A stretch of 64,000 nucleotides of DNA from Shewanella marinintestina (GTDB lineage: Bacteria; Pseudomonadota; Gammaproteobacteria; Enterobacterales; Shewanellaceae): assembly GCF_023283845.1 (NCBI RefSeq), contig NZ_JAKILC010000004.1, positions 1 to 64,000 on the forward strand, read 5' to 3'. The notes under the pieces were generated by a model that worked only from the letters and a program-made list of their open reading frames with translations, searched no databases and was not told where the DNA came from. Shown here in pieces: positions 25,171 through 33,926 of this stretch. Each line of letters begins with the position of its first letter. Within the stretch, counting starts at the first letter, position 1. The translations under genes and the position numbers were made by a program.

Positions 25171-27060
25171 CTAATGTCTTGGCGGTAAAAACTCAGTTTC
25201 AGTCATATCACCATGCAGTACCGCAACTTTAGTCGGCGCGCCGCTTGGGGCAATTTCTACAATGCCAATGCCGCTTTTATTGACTAGGCGTTTACTGCGT
25301 TCGCCATTAGGGCGGCGACCTCTGATCGACATGCGTTTACGCTTGGTGAAGAAGTTAAGCGGTGAAAAATGGCCGTAAAGCCAACCGTTTAGCTTATCAA
25401 AAACTGGTAATAGCTTTTCTGGGAACTGGTTTTTAAAGCCACTACAAGTAATTTGATAGATCTGCGGCCCGCCATGACGAAAACGAATACTGACATCGTA
25501 GCTAAATGAATAGTGCACATCGCCGGACAAAATAATAAATTGCTCAGGTGTTTTTCTATGCTGGAAAATACTCAGTAGCGTATTTGCCGTGCCAGGGTGT
25601 GCCATCCAGTTCTCGGCGTCCACTAATAACGAGCCGCCGCATAAGGTTGCCATTCGTTGTACGGTTTCAATCAGTTTGACGCCATACATTGGTGCTGCAG
25701 ATACAATAATCACATTGGGCTGGTTAACGAGTTCTGCCTGAAACTCCATCAGCGCTTCCCAGTCCATTAATCCAGACGGCTTACCTAAGTTAGACTCGCT
25801 ACGCCAGCGACGGGTACGAGTATCTAGCACCAGCAGTTTTGGCGTGGTTTGCAAGCTGTAATGCCAATGTTCAAACGCCAATAATTTTTCTATCAAGGCA
25901 TCTTGCGCTGCTGGGTTTGGGGTTGCAAAGAATGCATCCAAATCTGGGGTAATTTCGCTATCAAAGCGAGCAGGGGCGTTGCCCAAACCTTGAAATACCG
26001 TATAGGCAATTAAAGCATTACCTATGATGCGTTTTGAAAACGCATGCTGATACGCTGCTAACTCCCACCTTGCGGTGAGATTCCAATCATCGGTGACGTC
26101 ATGATCATCAAAAATCATATAAGTCGGTACATGCGCCATTAAGCGGCGTACTTGCTTGAGCCCTGCTTTAAATGCTAACAGATGGGTCCATTCGCGTTGC
26201 CACCTTTGGTTATGCGCCGCGCTAAGCCCGGGGACCTCTTTAGGTATGTCGATTAACTCCCATAGCTCTGGTGACCAATAAAGCAGATATAGCGCCATTA
26301 ATTCATTGAGGCTAATTAAATGATTCTCAGCCAATGACGAGGTAAAAATAGGATGGTTGATATACCAACGCGTAATCGCTGTCTTAGCTTTATATTGGGT
26401 CTTTGGCAGCAGATGGAGGTGGCGCTTATACATGGCCTCAGGTTGATAATTTATCTGAGTTGAATCTGTAATTGGCGCATCCACAAACTGCTCTTGCTGT
26501 AGACCAAGTAACTTAATCACTTCGCCAATGGCATACAGCATAGGCCCCGCAATATCATCGACATAAACTTGGTCGCCACTCATCATTAGTAATGCTGGAC
26601 GTTGGTTTATATCGGTACAGCTTGCTAGCTGTGTATCGGCAGCCACTAAGGCATCGCTACTGTGATGGTGGGCGTTACGGCATGAGCCATGTAATAACTT
26701 GTCGATGTGCGGTTTGACGATAAATTCGCCTGAAGACCGTTGTGGATAACTGAGTTCATCTACATCGGCGAACAGCGAACGCTCAGAATTGGACTCGAAC
26801 AGCTCATACGTGAGTGGGGTATCTTTAGCTAACAGCGCCGCTTCTGAGACGCGAATTAAATACTGATATGCATGCAGGCCAAGGGGGATGCAGTGGATTT
26901 CGCTAGCATTTAACTCTCGGTCAAAATCAGCACCTAATATCGCCAAACGTAAACAAGATAAGCGCTCACGGCAAACAAACCACAGGGTAAAGTGTTGCTC
27001 ATCGCAATGACGTAAAGTGGGCCCTGCAATGATGTGTGGAATAGGTTTAGCTGCTGGCAT
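25171..27060 (-). CDS. PhoD-like alkaline phosphatase family protein
   Basis: A 629-residue metallophosphatase. Metal-ligand motifs of the PhoD-like family are visible: MMSGDQVYVDDIAG, YMIFDDHDVTDDWN and the late LSGDVHYSFSYD. No signal peptide or twin-arginine motif is seen at the N-terminus, so unlike classical secreted PhoD it is probably cytoplasmic, as in the large proteobacterial PhoD-like group. Substrate unknown; phosphodiesters are possible. It is divergent from the RmlD-like gene and convergent with the pseudouridine synthase gene. Confidence 0.85.
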   Translation of the reverse strand: MPAAKPIPHIIAGPTLRHCDEQHFTLWFVCRERLSCLRLAILGADFDRELNASEIHCIPLGLHAYQYLIRVSEAALLAKDTPLTYELFESNSERSLFADVDELSYPQRSSGEFIVKPHIDKLLHGSCRNAHHHSSDALVAADTQLASCTDINQRPALLMMSGDQVYVDDIAGPMLYAIGEVIKLLGLQQEQFVDAPITDSTQINYQPEAMYKRHLHLLPKTQYKAKTAITRWYINHPIFTSSLAENHLISLNELMALYLLYWSPELWELIDIPKEVPGLSAAHNQRWQREWTHLLAFKAGLKQVRRLMAHVPTYMIFDDHDVTDDWNLTARWELAAYQHAFSKRIIGNALIAYTVFQGLGNAPARFDSEITPDLDAFFATPNPAAQDALIEKLLAFEHWHYSLQTTPKLLVLDTRTRRWRSESNLGKPSGLMDWEALMEFQAELVNQPNVIIVSAAPMYGVKLIETVQRMATLCGGSLLVDAENWMAHPGTANTLLSIFQHRKTPEQFIILSGDVHYSFSYDVSIRFRHGGPQIYQITCSGFKNQFPEKLLPVFDKLNGWLYGHFSPLNFFTKRKRMSIRGRRPNGERSKRLVNKSGIGIVEIAPSGAPTKVAVLHGDMTETEFLPPRH

Positions 27061-27168
27061 AAATCAGTTCTTTAGCAAAAAGTTATCTTTATCAAGAGTA
27101 AACCAGTGCTTAGAAGATGAAAAGCCCTTAAGCTAGATGGCAAAGTTTTGCACAAGGGAGCAGCTGTT

Positions 27169-28122
27169 ATGGCGAAAATCATGGTTACTGGCGCGACAGG
27201 CTTATTAGGGCGTGCGTTGGTAAAGCAATTGCAACAAGTTAATGTACACCAAGTTATTGCGTGTGGTTATAGTCGTGTTGGCGAGGGGGAGTTTCAAGTT
27301 GATTTAACCCAGAATCAGCAAGTAACAGATTTTATTGCTCTGCATCAACCTGAAGTGATTGTGCATTGCGCTGCCGAACGCAGACCTGATATTTCAGAGC
27401 AAGATCCACAAGCTGCATTGGCGCTTAACGCGGATGCCACTCGTACTTTAGCCCAAGCCGCGCGCGATAATAGCGCTTGGTTACTGTATATCTCTACCGA
27501 CTATGTGTTTGACGGCACGCAGCCTAAATACACTGAGAAAGCAGCCACTAATCCGGTTAATTTTTACGGTGAATCTAAGTTACTGGGTGAAAAGATCATT
27601 GGCGAAGTCGCTGCGCAATTTGCAGTACTACGCTTACCTATTCTTTACGGTGAGGTGCAAACCCTAGATGAGTCTGCTGTAACGGTATTGCTGCAAAGTC
27701 TGCAAGATGGCTTCAAGTCGAGCGTCGTCAAACCAGCGACTTTACCTGTGGATGACTGGGCAATAAGAAGCCCTACTTCGACTGAAGACATTGCATTAGC
27801 GATAGAGAAATTACTCAATCTGCAACTGGCTGGCGAGCCGATTACAGGGTATTACCACTTTAGTGCAGCGCAAACCATGACTAAATACCAGATGTTATTG
27901 CAGATGGCTAAAGTGCTGAATGTATCGACTGAGCACCTACAGCCTGTGACTTCCCCCACAGATAGCGCTAAACGCCCTAAAGACTGCACCTTAAGCTGTG
28001 AGCGACTTATGAGTTTAGGGATTAAAAGCACGCTACCTTTTGCAAGCGGCATAACCAAAGCATTACAGCAGTCGGTCGTTGTTCAACAATGGCTAAAGCA
28101 AATCGACGAACGCCAAGGTTAA
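27169..28122 (+). CDS. RmlD-like NAD(P)-dependent sugar-nucleotide reductase (extended SDR)
   Basis: A 317-residue extended SDR of the dTDP-4-dehydrorhamnose reductase (RmlD) / MAT2B group: TGATGLLGRALV nucleotide loop at the N-terminus, HCAAERRPD, then STDYVFDGTQPKY and the YGESKLLGEK active-site block. No other rhamnose genes are near, so it may instead be related to the methionine adenosyltransferase beta-like proteins. The start at ATG 27169 follows an AAGGGAG site by 8 bases; the TTG seven codons earlier does not. Confidence 0.8.
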   Translation: MAKIMVTGATGLLGRALVKQLQQVNVHQVIACGYSRVGEGEFQVDLTQNQQVTDFIALHQPEVIVHCAAERRPDISEQDPQAALALNADATRTLAQAARDNSAWLLYISTDYVFDGTQPKYTEKAATNPVNFYGESKLLGEKIIGEVAAQFAVLRLPILYGEVQTLDESAVTVLLQSLQDGFKSSVVKPATLPVDDWAIRSPTSTEDIALAIEKLLNLQLAGEPITGYYHFSAAQTMTKYQMLLQMAKVLNVSTEHLQPVTSPTDSAKRPKDCTLSCERLMSLGIKSTLPFASGITKALQQSVVVQQWLKQIDERQG

Positions 28123-28174
28123 TGCTAAATATTAATGTTTAAAATCAATAACAATAGATTAAGAAAACCTTCTC

Positions 28175-29479
28175 ATGCTAAACCTGCGCGTTAAAAATTT
28201 ACTCATCCGCAATCTTGGTGCAGTCGATCAGTTGGCCCTATTAAGATTTGCTGGGCTGTTATTAAAAATTGGTCTGACATTTTTTGCGGCAGACACCTTT
28301 GGTTTGTCATTAACGAGCCCAGTGTTGTATTGGGGCATGAGCTTAGAAGCCTTGTATTTAGGTTTTACCTTTTGGCATCGTAGCGCTATCGCACGGTTAG
28401 GCTCAGGTTTATTTATCGTACTCTTGCTCGACACCCTATTTTGGATCTCTTGGCTATATTTCACCGGCGGGGCAACGAACGCTTTTATCTCGCTGTTGTT
28501 GTTGCCAACGGCAATCGCTGCGGTTGTATTGCCAACATGGGCGCCTTGGGTCTTAGCATTGATATCGACATTAGCTTATAGCCTGATGATTTTCTCCGTG
28601 CCTGAAAGCCAGATGAAACACCATGGCATGGACATGAGTTCTCACTATCTAGGCATGTGGTTTAACTTCTTAATCTCGTCATTAGTACTGACTACCAGTG
28701 TGGCCTATATCGCGCAGCGTATGCGCAAGCAAGAAGTCGAGCTGGGTTATATGCGTGAGGCACAATTACGCCAAGAGCGGTTAATTGCGCTAGGAACTGC
28801 ATCGGCGCAAATGGCACATCAACTCGCAACACCATTAGCTAGCTTGCGTTTATTGGTCGATGAAGCCGTTGAGGATGCGGTAAGTGAGCAGCAAGTACTG
28901 CACGAGATGGATACTGCATTGGTGCGCTGTGAGCAAACGCTTAACTCTTTGCGCATGGCAACAGAATCTATTCGCCAACAAAGAAAAGCCTTAATGAGTG
29001 CCGAGCAACTCGCGGCGACGATTAAGCAGCAAGTGTTGCTGCTCATGCCTGAAATCAATTTAGAGTTGAGTTTAGCCCATGAGATTGATGAGTCTGAAAA
29101 TGAGCGAATGATCCAAACCGATGCAAGTTTATTGCCTGCCTTATTAGCCTTAATTGAAAATGCCGGCAGTGCTAGTTTGGCTCACAGTGGCGAGTCGCGA
29201 GTATTGGTGTCGGTAAAGGTTGATGCTGGCAGTCACCGCTTGTGTATTTCGGTAAAAGATTTTGGCGCAGGGATCCCAAAAGAGATGCAGTTGCAGTTAG
29301 GCCATAAGTTGGTTGAAAGTGAGCGTGGTATGGGGATGGCACTCCTGTTAAGTAATGCCAGTTTCGAACGTTTAGGTGGTCAGTTATTACTGAGCAGTGC
29401 TAACGAAGGTGGGACGATTGCTAAAGTCTGTTTCCCAGTCAGTGAGTCTGTATCTGCCTCCCAAGTTGGAGCTGCATAA
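28175..29479 (+). CDS. RegB/PrrB-like membrane sensor histidine kinase
   Basis: A 434-residue kinase with about six N-terminal membrane segments (residues 22-180), a dimerisation box AQMAHQLATPLASLR with phospho-acceptor His215, and a C-terminal ATPase domain (ALIENAGSAS, FGAGIP, GMGMALLLSNAS). It resembles the redox kinase RegB/PrrB/ActS: GGATNAF (98-104) sits where RegB has its quinone-binding GGxxNPF, and Cys252 lies after the H-box near the position of the redox-active cysteine of RegB. The Pro-to-Ala change in the quinone motif is a difference. The next gene, overlapping by one base, encodes a RegA-like regulator, so this is a two-component pair likely sensing redox state. Confidence 0.85.
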   Translation: MLNLRVKNLLIRNLGAVDQLALLRFAGLLLKIGLTFFAADTFGLSLTSPVLYWGMSLEALYLGFTFWHRSAIARLGSGLFIVLLLDTLFWISWLYFTGGATNAFISLLLLPTAIAAVVLPTWAPWVLALISTLAYSLMIFSVPESQMKHHGMDMSSHYLGMWFNFLISSLVLTTSVAYIAQRMRKQEVELGYMREAQLRQERLIALGTASAQMAHQLATPLASLRLLVDEAVEDAVSEQQVLHEMDTALVRCEQTLNSLRMATESIRQQRKALMSAEQLAATIKQQVLLLMPEINLELSLAHEIDESENERMIQTDASLLPALLALIENAGSASLAHSGESRVLVSVKVDAGSHRLCISVKDFGAGIPKEMQLQLGHKLVESERGMGMALLLSNASFERLGGQLLLSSANEGGTIAKVCFPVSESVSASQVGAA

Positions 29480-30042
29480 TGACGACTACCACAGCAAAGA
29501 AGTTATTAATCATCGAAGATGATATCGCTTTAGCGAGCGTTTTGACTCGGCGGATGATCAAGCAAGGCTTTGAATGCCAGCAGTGCCATGATGCGACTCA
29601 AGGTTTATTAATCGCTAGGCAGTTTAGGCCGACGCATGTACTGCTTGATATGAAATTAGAGCAAGAGAATGGTTTGAAATTAATCTCGCCGCTAAGGCAG
29701 TTATTGCCCGATGTCACTATGGTGCTGTTAACTGGATATGCGAGCATTGCCACTGCAGTAGAGGCTATTCGTCTTGGAGCTGATAATTACTTGGCTAAAC
29801 CTGTTGATACCCAGACCTTGCTCAGTGCGTTGTCAGTGACGCAGTTTGACTATGAGATAGAAACATTAACAGAGGAACCGTTATCGCCTAAGCGGTTAGA
29901 ATGGGAGCATATACAACAAGTTCTTACCGCTAATAACGGCAATGTGTCTGCTACCGCAAGGCAGCTAGGAATGCACAGACGTACTTTACAACGTAAATTA
30001 TTGAAAAAGCCTACTGCTGATCATCGAGAACCGAGTGTCTAG
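29479..30042 (+). CDS. RegA/PrrA-like response regulator with Fis-type HTH
   Basis: A 187-residue regulator. The receiver domain (1-120) has the acidic pair at 14-15, phospho-acceptor Asp57 in LLDMKLEQENG, and Lys107 in NYLAKPVD. A short linker leads to a Fis-type helix-turn-helix: NGNVSATARQLGMHRRTLQRKL (about 157-178). This size and domain set are those of RegA/PrrA/ActR. The ATG overlaps the TAA of the kinase gene (TAATG), so they are cotranscribed and translationally coupled. Confidence 0.92.
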   Translation: MTTTTAKKLLIIEDDIALASVLTRRMIKQGFECQQCHDATQGLLIARQFRPTHVLLDMKLEQENGLKLISPLRQLLPDVTMVLLTGYASIATAVEAIRLGADNYLAKPVDTQTLLSALSVTQFDYEIETLTEEPLSPKRLEWEHIQQVLTANNGNVSATARQLGMHRRTLQRKLLKKPTADHREPSV

Positions 30043-30188
30043 TAAGTTAAGATGAATCTAATGTCGCAGAAAATATAGTGTAGCTTTTTAAGGAGAGTAT
30101 AGGCTTAAACAGTGTTTGGCTGCCGAAATCTAATGAACTAAAGTTATACTGTGTACATTGGCACCAATATTGGGATGGCCGTTTGACT

Positions 30189-31166
30189 ATGGAAAATAAA
30201 ACTGTATTTGCTACCGACTCTTTTTTGCTCGATAACCCTAATGATCTTATTTCGGTTGATAAGTGGCAGAAAACAGTAAACCTATTGGCTAAGATTTTTA
30301 ATGCGCCAGCAGGTTTTCTTGTGCAATACACCACGGCAGGGTTCCAGGTGACCCTTGCAAGTCAGCAAGTCTCGAATCCTTATCCGGCGGGGGTAATCAT
30401 TGAGCCTGAAGTTAATATTTTTTGCCGCAAAATAGTCGATACAGGTAAGCCCCTTTATGTTGGAAATGCCCCTTTAGATCCTTGCTGGGATACTAACCCT
30501 GAAGTGCATAATGATGGTTTTCGCTCGTATCTTGGGGTTCCTGTTTTTTGGCCATGTGGTACCCCTTTCGGCACGTTTTGCGTGATGGATTACCAGGCTA
30601 CGAATTATGAAGCCACTTATCTTGAATTAATTACTCAGTTAAAGGACTTGCTAGAATCTGATTTAGCTTTGCTTGGTAGTTATGTTCAATTGCAGCAATT
30701 GGCAATAACTGATCCTTTATGTGAGGTCTATAACCGTCGGGGTTTTGATGTATTAGCGCAGCAAAGAATTGAGTTTGCGACTCGCACATCAAGCTTATTA
30801 GGGATGCTTTATCTGGATGTCGATCAGTTTAAACATATAAATGATCAATATGGACATGGCATTGGTGATGCAGTGTTAAAGACGGTTGCTAAAGTACTAA
30901 CAGACCATACTCGCGAGGCCGATGTCATTGGGCGTTTAGGTGGTGATGAGTTCGTCGCTTTGATCGCAATTGAAGATGAGCAAGCATTGCTGTTGGTAAA
31001 ACAGGAGCTTAGCGCTGCTTTTTCGGTTCAGCGTGAGGCGTTATCTTTACCGGATTTTTCTGTTTCAATCGGTGCCACGATTGTTGATAGCAATATCGAC
31101 ATAACCAATTTACTAGATAGAGCTGATCAAGACATGCTTAAGCGAAAGCAACGTCTAGCTGGATAA
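30189..31166 (+). CDS. GAF-GGDEF diguanylate cyclase
   Basis: A 325-residue cytoplasmic protein with an N-terminal GAF domain (about 15-165; FLVQYT, FRSYLGVPVFWPCG, GTFCVMD) and a C-terminal GGDEF domain (about 165-325). The active site reads RLGGDEF and is intact, and the product-inhibition site RxxD (READ) lies five residues before it, so an active, feedback-inhibited cyclic di-GMP synthase is predicted. The GAF ligand is unknown. The start ATG 30189 is chosen over a TTG two codons upstream; neither has a strong ribosome site. It is convergent with the LysR gene. Confidence 0.9.
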   Translation: MENKTVFATDSFLLDNPNDLISVDKWQKTVNLLAKIFNAPAGFLVQYTTAGFQVTLASQQVSNPYPAGVIIEPEVNIFCRKIVDTGKPLYVGNAPLDPCWDTNPEVHNDGFRSYLGVPVFWPCGTPFGTFCVMDYQATNYEATYLELITQLKDLLESDLALLGSYVQLQQLAITDPLCEVYNRRGFDVLAQQRIEFATRTSSLLGMLYLDVDQFKHINDQYGHGIGDAVLKTVAKVLTDHTREADVIGRLGGDEFVALIAIEDEQALLLVKQELSAAFSVQREALSLPDFSVSIGATIVDSNIDITNLLDRADQDMLKRKQRLAG

Positions 31167-31229
31167 CGGCTTGCGCTAAACAACCTTGCTCTATCGGTTG
31201 GTAACAGCCTAGCGCATTTGTACAAGTTA

Positions 31230-32141
31230 CTAGATTAGTGGATATTGCTGGGTAAATTGCTGACATTTTTCCTTAAGAAAATCGATCACAGCCCTGACTT
31301 TATGGCTTGGGTAATCTGTTTGTAAGTACACTATTTGTAAAGGTATTTTAGTTGAGGCTTGCTCAGTAAAGAGTCGTTTGAGTTTGCCTTGATGTATTTC
31401 TTTAGCCACATCAAACCAACTTTTAAAAGCAATTCCTTTCCCTGCTAGCGCCCAATCTTTTATGACAGCGCCATCATTACTGCTTTTACATCCAATAAGC
31501 TCGACATGATAATCTGTATCTTGGCTCGAAAACGGCCATTTACTCCAAGGTTGGCCGCCTCTATTTAAGATTAAAGTCTTATGGTTAACCAGCTCTTTGG
31601 GCTGGTGTGGTTGTCCATACTGCTGAATATAGCTAGGCGCAGCAACGGCGACTCTTGGCATCATCGCTAATTGCCTGCGCATAAGGCCTGAGTCTTCTAG
31701 TTGACCATATCTCACAGCCAAATGGACGTTTTGACTAATCAGATCTGTCATCTGGTCGCCGAAATAGAGGCTGATGTTTAACTCCGGTGCACGCAGTGAA
31801 AATTCATCTAACCAAGGGCGTATGATATTACGCCCAAGATCTGACGGCAGCGCTATTCTTAGTTCTCCTTGTAGTTCGCCGCGATTATCCGCAAGTGCAT
31901 TGCTGGCATTGTTTAGCAGAGTTAATGCTTGGCGACCTGAATCTATAAATAGTTGCCCCTCTTCAGTAAGAGTCATTTGCCGCGTTGATCTCGCAAATAA
32001 CAAGCAATCTATTTTCTTTTCTAGCCTTTGCAATGCTGCGCTGGCAGCAGCGGGTGTCATGCCTTGTTCGCGTCCTGCGGCTGAAACGCTTTTTAGGTCA
32101 GCGATACGAATAGCTAGCTGTAGGTCATTGAGATGATACAT
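31230..32141 (-). CDS. LysR-family transcriptional regulator
   Basis: A 303-residue LysR regulator: N-terminal winged helix (LKSVSAAGREQGMTPAAASAALQRLEKK) and a C-terminal effector domain (GELRIALPSDLGRN, AVRYGQLEDSGLM). It belongs to the large CrgA-like subgroup. It is divergent from the VOC and Old Yellow Enzyme genes across a 101-bp region that includes ATTAG-C-CTAAT (32171-32181), a small LysR-type dyad, so it probably regulates that pair. Confidence 0.92.
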   Translation of the reverse strand: MYHLNDLQLAIRIADLKSVSAAGREQGMTPAAASAALQRLEKKIDCLLFARSTRQMTLTEEGQLFIDSGRQALTLLNNASNALADNRGELQGELRIALPSDLGRNIIRPWLDEFSLRAPELNISLYFGDQMTDLISQNVHLAVRYGQLEDSGLMRRQLAMMPRVAVAAPSYIQQYGQPHQPKELVNHKTLILNRGGQPWSKWPFSSQDTDYHVELIGCKSSNDGAVIKDWALAGKGIAFKSWFDVAKEIHQGKLKRLFTEQASTKIPLQIVYLQTDYPSHKVRAVIDFLKEKCQQFTQQYPLI

Positions 32142-32170
32142 ATCAAATATTTTTTGAAAATGATTTTAAT

Positions 32171-32181
32171 ATTAGCCTAAT
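32171..32181. promoter_or_regulatory. Small dyad in the LysR / VOC divergent region
   Basis: ATTAG C CTAAT, a perfect 5-bp dyad around one central base, in an AT-rich context between divergent genes. Position and symmetry suit a LysR operator, though short AT-rich dyads arise often by chance. Confidence 0.35.
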
Positions 32182-32242
32182 TATCAAAACTTGTTAACAG
32201 GCGTAAGCTCGATTTATGTTTTCAATTGGAGCAATAGAGGCG

Positions 32243-32647
32243 ATGGCTATTACGTTTAATCATCTCAATATATTGGCACCAGCAGGTAACCAATGTACGT
32301 CATTATTCATTGATGTTTTAGGACTTAATGTCGGCGAACGTCCTAATTTCCCTTTTAATGGGCACTGGCTCTATCAGAGCGAGCAAGCGCTTATCCATGT
32401 TGTTGAAGCAAACGATATCGAAGCGGAAGCCATAGGCCACATCGCCTTTGGTGTTGATATGAACTTGAAAGAGTTAACCGATAAACTGCAGCAAAAATCG
32501 CTGCCATATAGAATTCACCAAGTCCCGGATAGCGATGTTGTGCAAGTTTTCTTGCGTATGGGGGGATGGGTGTTGGAGCTGCAAACAATAGATCAATCCC
32601 AACAATACGCCTTTCCCATTTTTAGTCAGCTACAGGAGTTAGTATGA
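32243..32647 (+). CDS. VOC (glyoxalase-fold) family protein
   Basis: A 134-residue VOC protein: FNHLNILAP start, the LFIDVLGLNVG segment, the central HVVEAND metal-strand, AIGHIAFGVD, and a final WVLELQ. Metal-ligand positions (His in FNHLN, Glu in VLELQ) are consistent with a metal site. The start is uncertain: ATG 32243 begins at the family's normal position, while ATG 32216 adds nine residues; neither has an ideal ribosome site. It overlaps the following oxidoreductase gene by four bases (ATGA), so the two act as an operon, perhaps in detoxification. Confidence 0.8.
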   Translation: MAITFNHLNILAPAGNQCTSLFIDVLGLNVGERPNFPFNGHWLYQSEQALIHVVEANDIEAEAIGHIAFGVDMNLKELTDKLQQKSLPYRIHQVPDSDVVQVFLRMGGWVLELQTIDQSQQYAFPIFSQLQELV

Positions 32648-33738
32648 GCCTTTTTTCCCCGTATCAAAAACACGCCTTACACCTAAGAAATCGTATGGTA
32701 ATGGCACCAATGACCCGTTCTCGAACTACGCAACCGGGTAATATCCCAAATGCTATGATGGCAACATATTACGCTCAAAGAGCGTCAGCAGGGTTAATCA
32801 TCACTGAGGCAACACAGATTTCTGACGATAGCCAAGGCTACTCTTTTACTCCTGGTGTTTATACATCGGAGCAACAGGCTGGCTGGCAATTAGTGACTGA
32901 TGCAGTGCATCAGGCTGGTGGAACAATCTTTAATCAGCTTTGGCATGTAGGCCGAGTATCGCATCCGGTATTTCAACAAGGACAAGCACCTATGGCACCG
33001 TCAGCGATTAAGCCTACAGATACGCGAGTTTGGTTGGTGGATGAGCAGCATCCCGACGGACAAATGGTTGAATGCTCTATACCTAGGGAAATGACTCAAG
33101 CAGATATCGACAGAGTTGTTAATGATTTTGCTAATGCTGCAAAAAATTCAGTAGATGCTGGTTTTGACGGGGTTGAGATCCATGGTGGAAATGGCTATTT
33201 AATCGATCAGTTTTTACGAACAAATTCAAACCACAGAGTTGATGCTTATGGGGGAACTCCCGCTAAAAGAGTGCGATTTTTAATCGAAACAGTCCGGGCG
33301 GTAAGTGCCAAAATAGGCGCTGATAGAGTCGGAGTGCGTTTAGCACCTTTTGTTACTTTTAAAGATATGGCTTGTCCTGAAATTGTAGAAACTATTTTAC
33401 TAGCATCTCAGGAGCTAGAAAAGCTCGGTGTCGGCTATATTCACCTTTCAGAAGCTGATTGGGACGATGCACCGCAAATTCCCGAGTCGTTTCGTATAGC
33501 CTTACGTAAAGCTTATAGTGGTACGATTATTGTGGCTGGGCGTTATGATGTTATTCGTGCTGAAGAAATGATGGCTAATGGATATGCTGATTTAGTTGCC
33601 TTTGGGCGCGCATTTATTGCAAATCCAGATTTGCCTAGTCGATTGCAACAACAGCTACCGTTGGCTGACTTTGATAAAGGGCCACTTTTTGGTGGTGGGG
33701 CTGCGGGATACACGGATTACTCCAACTATCTAGATTAG
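32644..33738 (+). CDS. Old Yellow Enzyme-family alkene reductase (NemA-like)
   Basis: A 364-residue FMN-dependent ene-reductase. Visible features: LRNRMVMAPMTRSRT at the N-terminus, the LWHVGRVSHP loop, GFDGVEIHGGNGYLIDQF with the substrate-binding His and Asn, and the C-terminal FMN-phosphate region YADLVAFGRAFIANPDLP. It reduces activated double bonds, nitro compounds or nitrate esters using NAD(P)H. Translationally coupled to the VOC gene and divergent from LysR, so it is probably an inducible detoxification operon. Confidence 0.92.
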   Translation: MSLFSPYQKHALHLRNRMVMAPMTRSRTTQPGNIPNAMMATYYAQRASAGLIITEATQISDDSQGYSFTPGVYTSEQQAGWQLVTDAVHQAGGTIFNQLWHVGRVSHPVFQQGQAPMAPSAIKPTDTRVWLVDEQHPDGQMVECSIPREMTQADIDRVVNDFANAAKNSVDAGFDGVEIHGGNGYLIDQFLRTNSNHRVDAYGGTPAKRVRFLIETVRAVSAKIGADRVGVRLAPFVTFKDMACPEIVETILLASQELEKLGVGYIHLSEADWDDAPQIPESFRIALRKAYSGTIIVAGRYDVIRAEEMMANGYADLVAFGRAFIANPDLPSRLQQQLPLADFDKGPLFGGGAAGYTDYSNYLD

Positions 33739-33856
33739 TTTTATTCGTCAGTAGATAACAGGCGATAAATATTAGTTTAGAAATTTAAAGCTTAATCTAT
33801 GGCTGCACCGGGTTAGTGGCGAATTTGGTGTTAAAGGTATGACGGGAAGTGAGTAG

Positions 33857-33903
33857 GTAAGACTAGTATAAACGTCAATAAATTACGTATGTACTAGTCT
33901 TAC
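33857..33903. repeat. 12-bp perfect inverted repeat
   Basis: GTAAGACTAGTA (33857-33868) and TACTAGTCTTAC (33892-33903) with 23 nt between. It lies in the 188-bp gap between the convergent ends of the alkene reductase and the MOT1-like gene. The long AT-rich loop and absence of a T tract make it a poor intrinsic terminator; it could still form a cruciform or an mRNA-end hairpin. Confidence 0.75.
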
Positions 33904-33926
33904 ACCATTATCATTTTAACTAGCTG

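Noticed and set aside
25125..25175. Imperfect repeats of CCTAGG between convergent genes
   Set aside because: They do not form a consistent stem with a T tract, so I could not support a terminator.
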